NCBI GenBank assembly: GCA_002778195.1
Contig: PCDI01000007.1
Location: 219,735-283,734 of the forward strand
Direction: 5' to 3'
Source: Raffaelea ambrosiae
Taxonomy: Eukaryota; Ascomycota; Sordariomycetes; Ophiostomatales; Ophiostomataceae
DNA: 64,000 bases
In this document: positions 58,791 to 64,000 of the stretch, in pieces
Layout: each line of letters begins with the position of its first letter
Numbering within the stretch: the stretch's first letter is position 1
Program-made: the position numbers and the translations under genes
The notes under the pieces: generated by a model
The model's database searches: none
Told to the model about the DNA's origin: nothing
Seen by the model: the letters and a program-made list of their open reading frames with translations, nothing else

Positions 58791-59992
58791 ATGTCCAACG
58801 ACGAGCAGGTAAGCATGGACGCTCATTGATCTCGTGCAAATTGCCGAACCAGGGCAGAGAAGAGAGAGTACGCAAAAAAAAAAAAAAAAATTGTCACCCC
58901 GCAATAATGCCCACACCCCACGGCCTCGTCCCGAGTTTCTCAGCATCGCAGACATGGTCAAGGGACCCAGGGTCTCAGTGGTGCATGATTCCGGCCCCGA
59001 CAATGGCCAGCCAAACGTGGCGCACAGTACACACCTATACGCATAGTTAGATCTCAGATCTCAACGCCCACCTGCGGCCTGTGCACGACAGCCACTGGAC
59101 AGCCTCACGATGCCTGTCTCCAAGAAGGACAACCGCGTGCGTTCCGCGCCCGGATAGAACACTACGAGACGCTGGCCGGCACCATTCTGGCCGGCACCCT
59201 CACCTCGCTTCTGCCAGACGTCCTCTTCTCTTCTTTGCCCTTGGGAAGGCAGCGGTGCCCGATGAGGTGCAGCTCACAGCACCCCAAAAGCACTACTCAC
59301 TATCTACGAAAACGGGAACCTGATGGCTAACACATTCGCCCTCCTCCAGCATGAGCACACCTTCGAGTCGGCCGATGCCGGCGCCTCGGCCACCTTCCCT
59401 CAGCAGTGCTCTGCCCTGAGAAAGAACGGTTTCGTCGTCATCAAGGGCCGCCCCTGCAAGATCGTGGACATGTCGACCTCCAAGACCGGCAAGCACGGTC
59501 ACGCCAAGGTCCATCTGGTCGCTCTCGACATCTTCACTGGCAAGAAGCTCGAAGAGCTTTGCCCGTCCACCCACAACATGGACGTCCCCAACGTCACCCG
59601 CCGCGAGTACCAGCTTGTAAGTCCATGCTCTTCTGCCTTGGGACAACAGTCCCAGGGTTCCAATACTGGAAAGGTCTTTCTCTATATCTGCTTACTGTCA
59701 CAAACACTAACATTTTGTCACCAGCTGGACATCTCCGACGATGGTTACCTCTCCCTGATGAACGACGATGGCGACACCAAGGATGATGTCAAGGTCCCCG
59801 AGGGCGAGATCGGCGAGAAGATCGACAAGCTCTTCAAGGTCGAGGAGAAGGACACCAGTAAGGATTCCCTCGCTCTTCTGTGCCAGTTATCTCCATAATA
59901 CAATACTAATCCCACAATCAGACGTCGTCATTCTCACTGCCATGGGTGAGGAGGCCGCCGTTGAGGCCAAGGAGGCTCCCCGCCAGGGTTAA
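58791..59992 (+). CDS. tif51A: Translation factor eIF5A (hypusine-containing)
   Basis: Four exons (58791–58808, 59350–59616, 59725–59857, 59922–59992) encode 162 residues. Exon 1 encodes only MSNDEQ; the 541-nt intron 1 ends at a CTAAC branch site and CCTCCAG acceptor. The protein reads EHTFESADAGASATFPQQCS, then KNGFVVIKGRPCKIVDMSTS and KTGKHGHAK, in which Lys54 is the hypusination site, then the C-terminal OB domain (LDISDDGYLSLMNDDG) and VVILTAMGEEAAVEAK. eIF5A relieves stalled ribosomes, for example at proline stretches, in the cytosol. Length and motifs match the family completely. The ATG context CCGCCAAGATG is shared with the chitin synthase and ubiquitin genes of this window. An in-frame ATG at 59323 lies inside intron 1, and I do not take it as the start. 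Confidence 0.98.
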
Positions 59993-60814
59993 AAAGTTTT
60001 TATTTTTTGATTTGCCCTTTTTATCTGCCTTCTTGCCATGTCGTTATTGTAGCATCGTTACCCATGGTTCAAATGACCGCTGGACGATGTCGTGTGTTGG
60101 CATGACTGCGGGACCTGGTTCTGGTTTTGTCTGCCAAGGCTGTTGTAGTTGGTTTCCGGTGGAATGGGAGGGAGTAGGAAGGTTGGCCGCAGCACACGTG
60201 CCCCGTTTCTGTGTCGGCCGGCTTCCGCTGGATTTTTCTCTTGGCTTTACAAAAGAAGTATACTTTCGCCCTACAGACACTGCCATTGAACAATTGGCAA
60301 GAATCAATGATACAGCGGAATATATATATGCCCCGAGGAGAAGACTGTCTTATTACTGTTATTATTTTTTTAACCTTTGTATGAAATGTGAAAAAAAAAA
60401 AAAATTGTAGGAAAGAAGACGTGATTATTATGGAAATGCTCGGTTTTTACTTTTGAGACAAGGAAAGGTGTCAATGGGTTGTGTCTTGGCAGTAGTTACG
60501 TAGCAATGTTGAAGTGGGTTGATGTTGACTGTTTTCTGTTTTAGGCTGCTATGCCCAAAATTTTGGTAACCAATTTTCGTCACTGCACAGTCGTTCGTCT
60601 TCAGCCCATTTCCGCCTACATGCACAGGCACGACGAATAACACTCCGTTGCGAACACTTGCATCTGTGTACCATATGTTAAAGCAGACATACCAGTTCAT
60701 ATTCCAGAAAATGAATGAGGCATAGCGGACGCCAGCTTCACTCACCCTGCTGATCTATCTTCATCACTAAAAAAAGTCGTCGCAGCCTTGCATGACCGGT
60801 TTGCCCGTCAAGCC
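59993..60814. other. Intergenic, eIF5A 3' flank and Rrn7 upstream region
   Basis: T-rich and A-rich 3' flank with a 14-A run (60391–60404). No gene supported. Confidence 0.6.
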
Positions 60815-63089
60815 ATGGACCCAAGCGGAAGCCACGAGCTGCGCCGCTTCCGCAAAGGCGAATCCTGTGATGAATGCAATGCGCGCCGCTGGTATCTCGA
60901 CAGCGGCTTTCGCTACTGCGAGCGCGGTCACCGCATAGAGGTAACCTCCCCTTTTGAAGGTTCCTGTAAAGTTGGGGGGTTTTTTTTCCGCGGAATCTGA
61001 CTCCAGTACCACTAGTCTTTCATCTTGTTTGACCATGAAGACGAAGACAACTTTGGCCAGCGTGGCCGGGTCGCCAAGAAGAAAAAGGAGGTCCGTGAGA
61101 AGGAGGCCCGCCACCTGAAGGGCGCCCTCGCCAGCGAGCTGTTCCTCGAGTGTCTGCAGCTGCTCCTGCGCAAACAGATCGCCTGGTTGCACCAGCACCA
61201 TGAAAAGCAGCACTACCAAAGCCACCCCAGCCAAGGATCGCAACCGTGGCCACCCTCGGCCCAGATGGCACCAGAGGTCCTCCCCCCCATCATAGCGCTG
61301 GAGTCCGTCGTACGTGATCTATGGGAGCTCCGTGTGAGGACCTTTTATGGCTTGACTGAGACGATCGAAAGTCGCAGCAGAAGCCGCAGTCGAAGCCGGA
61401 GCCGCAGCGTTAGCCGTCCCGGCAGCACCGCCGGTGGAAATTCAACGGATGGCGAGGGAAGTGGGTTGACTATGTACAGCTCCCAAGCCGAGAGCGACAC
61501 GGGCTATTCGAGTGCCGGCGGCTACCTCAGTGGTAGCAGTGTCGGGAGAGGCCGGACCAAAGGGCGACGTGCCGAGCGGAAGCCGCGGTCGCGGAGTGCG
61601 CGCAGCTGGCGATCGGCCCCCGACGAGTCGTGGAACGTGCCGCATGTTATCGAGACGCTGTCTCTCTGCTACCTGGGCGGAGTGTTACTACGGATGCCTT
61701 TTCGGATTGGCGACTTTTACCGCTGGGCCAAGAACAACCAGATTCCTTTTCTGGGGGCGGTATGTTACTGTATATTCCTTTTGCCTCTTGTGCCAGACCG
61801 ACACAGGACTGATGACTTGCAGAACGATTACATTCCCAAGCAGATGCTAGAACGGTTACCCGTGGGTTATCAGACTGCACTGATGACTCGGACAGTCCCC
61901 TTTGCCGGCGGCGAGTTGCACCAAGCGGTGTTGGATCTGGTACGCGGTTACCACCTCAACAACGAGCTTAAGTTTCCCGGACTCAACGTACCGCCTATTC
62001 TGTGGCGGTACATCCGCGAGTTGGGCCTTCCAAGTACGTCAATGGCAAGAGACCATGTTTGTGTAGCTTCAGATCTGGTAACTAATCTTTCCACTCCACC
62101 GCATAGTTGAAGTGTACGTGGGCGTCCAAGAAATCTCACGGCTACCCCAGGAAGATTTCTGCTTCCCCTTGGAGCGAACCAAAGTCTTTGGGCTGGACCA
62201 CCCAGACATCTTTTTACTTACCGCCATTGTCTTTGTCACGAAACTGCTCTTTCCCTTTAACGAGGACGGTAGGAACCGAATCGTGCAGGGCATGGAGGGG
62301 GACGACGACGACGAAGCGAATATTCCTGGGCCCATGCTGTTCATGAACTGGAGAAAGTGGCAGGTTCTTCACAAGAATCCCGATGAAGACAACGCGGATT
62401 CTCCGAATCACCTTAATAGGCGTGATATTGGCAAACTGCGTTCCGTCGATGCCTGGACGATGACGCCTGGGCAAATCGACGACTACTTGGACTGGCACCA
62501 AGAATTTCGCTTGAAGCATAGACAAGGTATGTTGCGAACGGGAATACCGGATGAAGTATGATACGCCATTCTAACCACAAGAATTAAAATAGACAATCGC
62601 CATATGCTGCGGCTCTTCCCTTTGCAAATCGTCCAGCGGGAAAACCCTGCAGCGGAAGAGACTGAGGAAGACATTGACGCACGTTATCAGAAGACGCAAG
62701 AGACATGCCTGTCACTAGTTATGCCTCCAACTATATCGGCTAGGCGCACACAAAGTAAAAGCAAGAAAGAGGGCAAGAAGAAACAACCAGCCTCTTCCTT
62801 TACAACCATCAGCTTGGCTGCCCGGACCTTTGCACACTACCGCAAAGAGAGCGAACTACCCGAAACGGCTTATGCATTCTACAGCAAGGCAGCTTATCTG
62901 GGCGGCATCACAATACGAATGCTAGTCCAGTCTGTTTACAAGCTGGAGCGGCGCTGGCGAGCCTGGGCCAAGGCACAGGAGGCTGAGGAGAAGGCAATGC
63001 GAAAACGCCAGGAAGAAGAGCGGGACGAAGGCGCAGGCGACGAAGGGGAGGATATCGATATGCAAGACGACGAGAGTATACAAGGATGA
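60815..63089 (+). CDS. rrn7: RNA polymerase I core factor subunit Rrn7/TAF1B
   Basis: Five exons (60815–60940, 61016–61759, 61823–62033, 62107–62526, 62593–63089) encode 665 residues. The N-terminal zinc ribbon is visible: CDECNARRWYLDSGFRYCERGH (Cys-x2-Cys … Cys-x2-His). A basic stretch follows (RVAKKKKEVREKEARHLKG), then the TFIIB-like cyclin folds (LFLECLQLLLRKQIAWLH, ETLSLCYLGGVLLRMPF, DIFLLTAIVFVTKLLFPF). Rrn7 recruits Pol I to the rDNA promoter within the core factor (with Rrn6 and Rrn11) in the nucleolus. A Ser/Arg-dipeptide insert (ESRSRSRSRSRSRSVS, about 160–175, and a second basic-Ser patch near 229) lies inside the first cyclin fold. Intron 2 (61760–61822) is 63 nt and stop-free, so retention would be in frame. 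The C-terminus is a Lys/Glu-rich coiled region ending in an acidic tail. Confidence 0.9.
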
Positions 63090-63451
63090 GAGAGCGAGAA
63101 TTTACGAATGCACGAAGATAATAAAAACGCGATACCCAGAGAGAGAGATAGAGAAAAGGGGAGTCAAATGGCATACGAACGTAAATAGACTTCACGACTA
63201 AGACGATGCATGTACCTATGTATTTTTGTTCACGTGATAGGGTTTGCACCGGACGAAAGCCTGAACCATTTTACGCTCGGAACAGCGGGGCAATTTTGTT
63301 CCACCGATTTTTCGTGGCCCATTTTTGGTAGCGCACCACAATTTTGCTGGTTAGAAGTTTTGTCTCCCCTCCCGATTTCGTCTTCCCTTTTCTTAATTTT
63401 TTTGCCTCTACGAAAACCATCACCACCCAGTTCTTCACGACTGTCGCCAAG
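63090..63451. other. Rrn7 3' flank and ubiquitin gene leader
   Basis: Contains the Rrn7 3' end, T-rich sequence, and the ubiquitin 5' leader exon ending CGCCAAGA at 63452. No separate gene seen. Confidence 0.55.

Positions 63452-64000
<549 letters not shown>

Noticed and set aside
59323..59349. In-frame ATG (MANTFALLQ) as an alternative eIF5A start
   Set aside because: It includes the CTAAC branch site and CCAG acceptor of intron 1; the conserved start MSNDEQ with consensus context lies at 58791.

Overview
The window is nuclear DNA from a filamentous ascomycete (Pezizomycotina, most likely Sordariomycetes). The evidence is short GT–AG introns (about 60–220 nt, with CTAAC/CTGAC-type branch sites), single-copy housekeeping genes spaced 0.4–8 kb apart on both strands, a fungal NAD(P)H nitrate reductase, a filamentous-type chitin synthase, HSP88/Sse1-type Hsp110, and pyrimidine-rich 5' leaders. 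No tRNA, rRNA, transposon, CRISPR or secondary-metabolite cluster was recognised. One 5-base assembly gap lies at 48812–48816.

Layout, left to right: C-terminal part of an ArfGAP of the Glo3 family (+, 2–900); nitronate monooxygenase (−, 2514–3940); HPPK–DHPS folate enzyme (+, 5335–7473); CAX-like cation exchanger (+, 9483–11228); nitrate reductase niaD (−, 11816–14889); Upf2/Nmd2 (+, 17312–21415); chitin synthase (+, 26527–29337); Hsp110/HSP88 (+, 31311–33920); eIF5B (−, 34985–38333); a large DDB1/CPSF160/Mms1-like beta-propeller protein (−, 39612–44108); a 7.9 kb repeat-rich gap; TBC1D20/Gyp8-type RabGAP (+, 52031–53989); Vps52 (−, 54405–56869); eIF5A (+, 58791–59992); Rrn7/TAF1B (+, 60815–63089); and the 5' end of a ubiquitin gene whose start codon is split by an intron (+, from 63452).

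Functionally this is ordinary core genome: vesicle traffic (Glo3, TBC RabGAP, Vps52), translation and RNA quality control (eIF5B, eIF5A, Upf2), proteostasis (HSP88, ubiquitin), Pol I transcription (Rrn7), cell wall (chitin synthase), and nitrogen and folate metabolism. The only hint of shared control is at niaD, whose upstream region holds a NirA/NIT4-type palindrome next to GATA motifs. I see no new gene system. The unusual material is structural: a 7-nt microexon completing a split AUG in the ubiquitin gene, a run of very small first coding exons, low-complexity inserts inside conserved enzymes, two 8-mers (TACTCGTA and ACTATGTA) far above chance in intergenic DNA, and several short minisatellites concentrated in the 44–52 kb gap.
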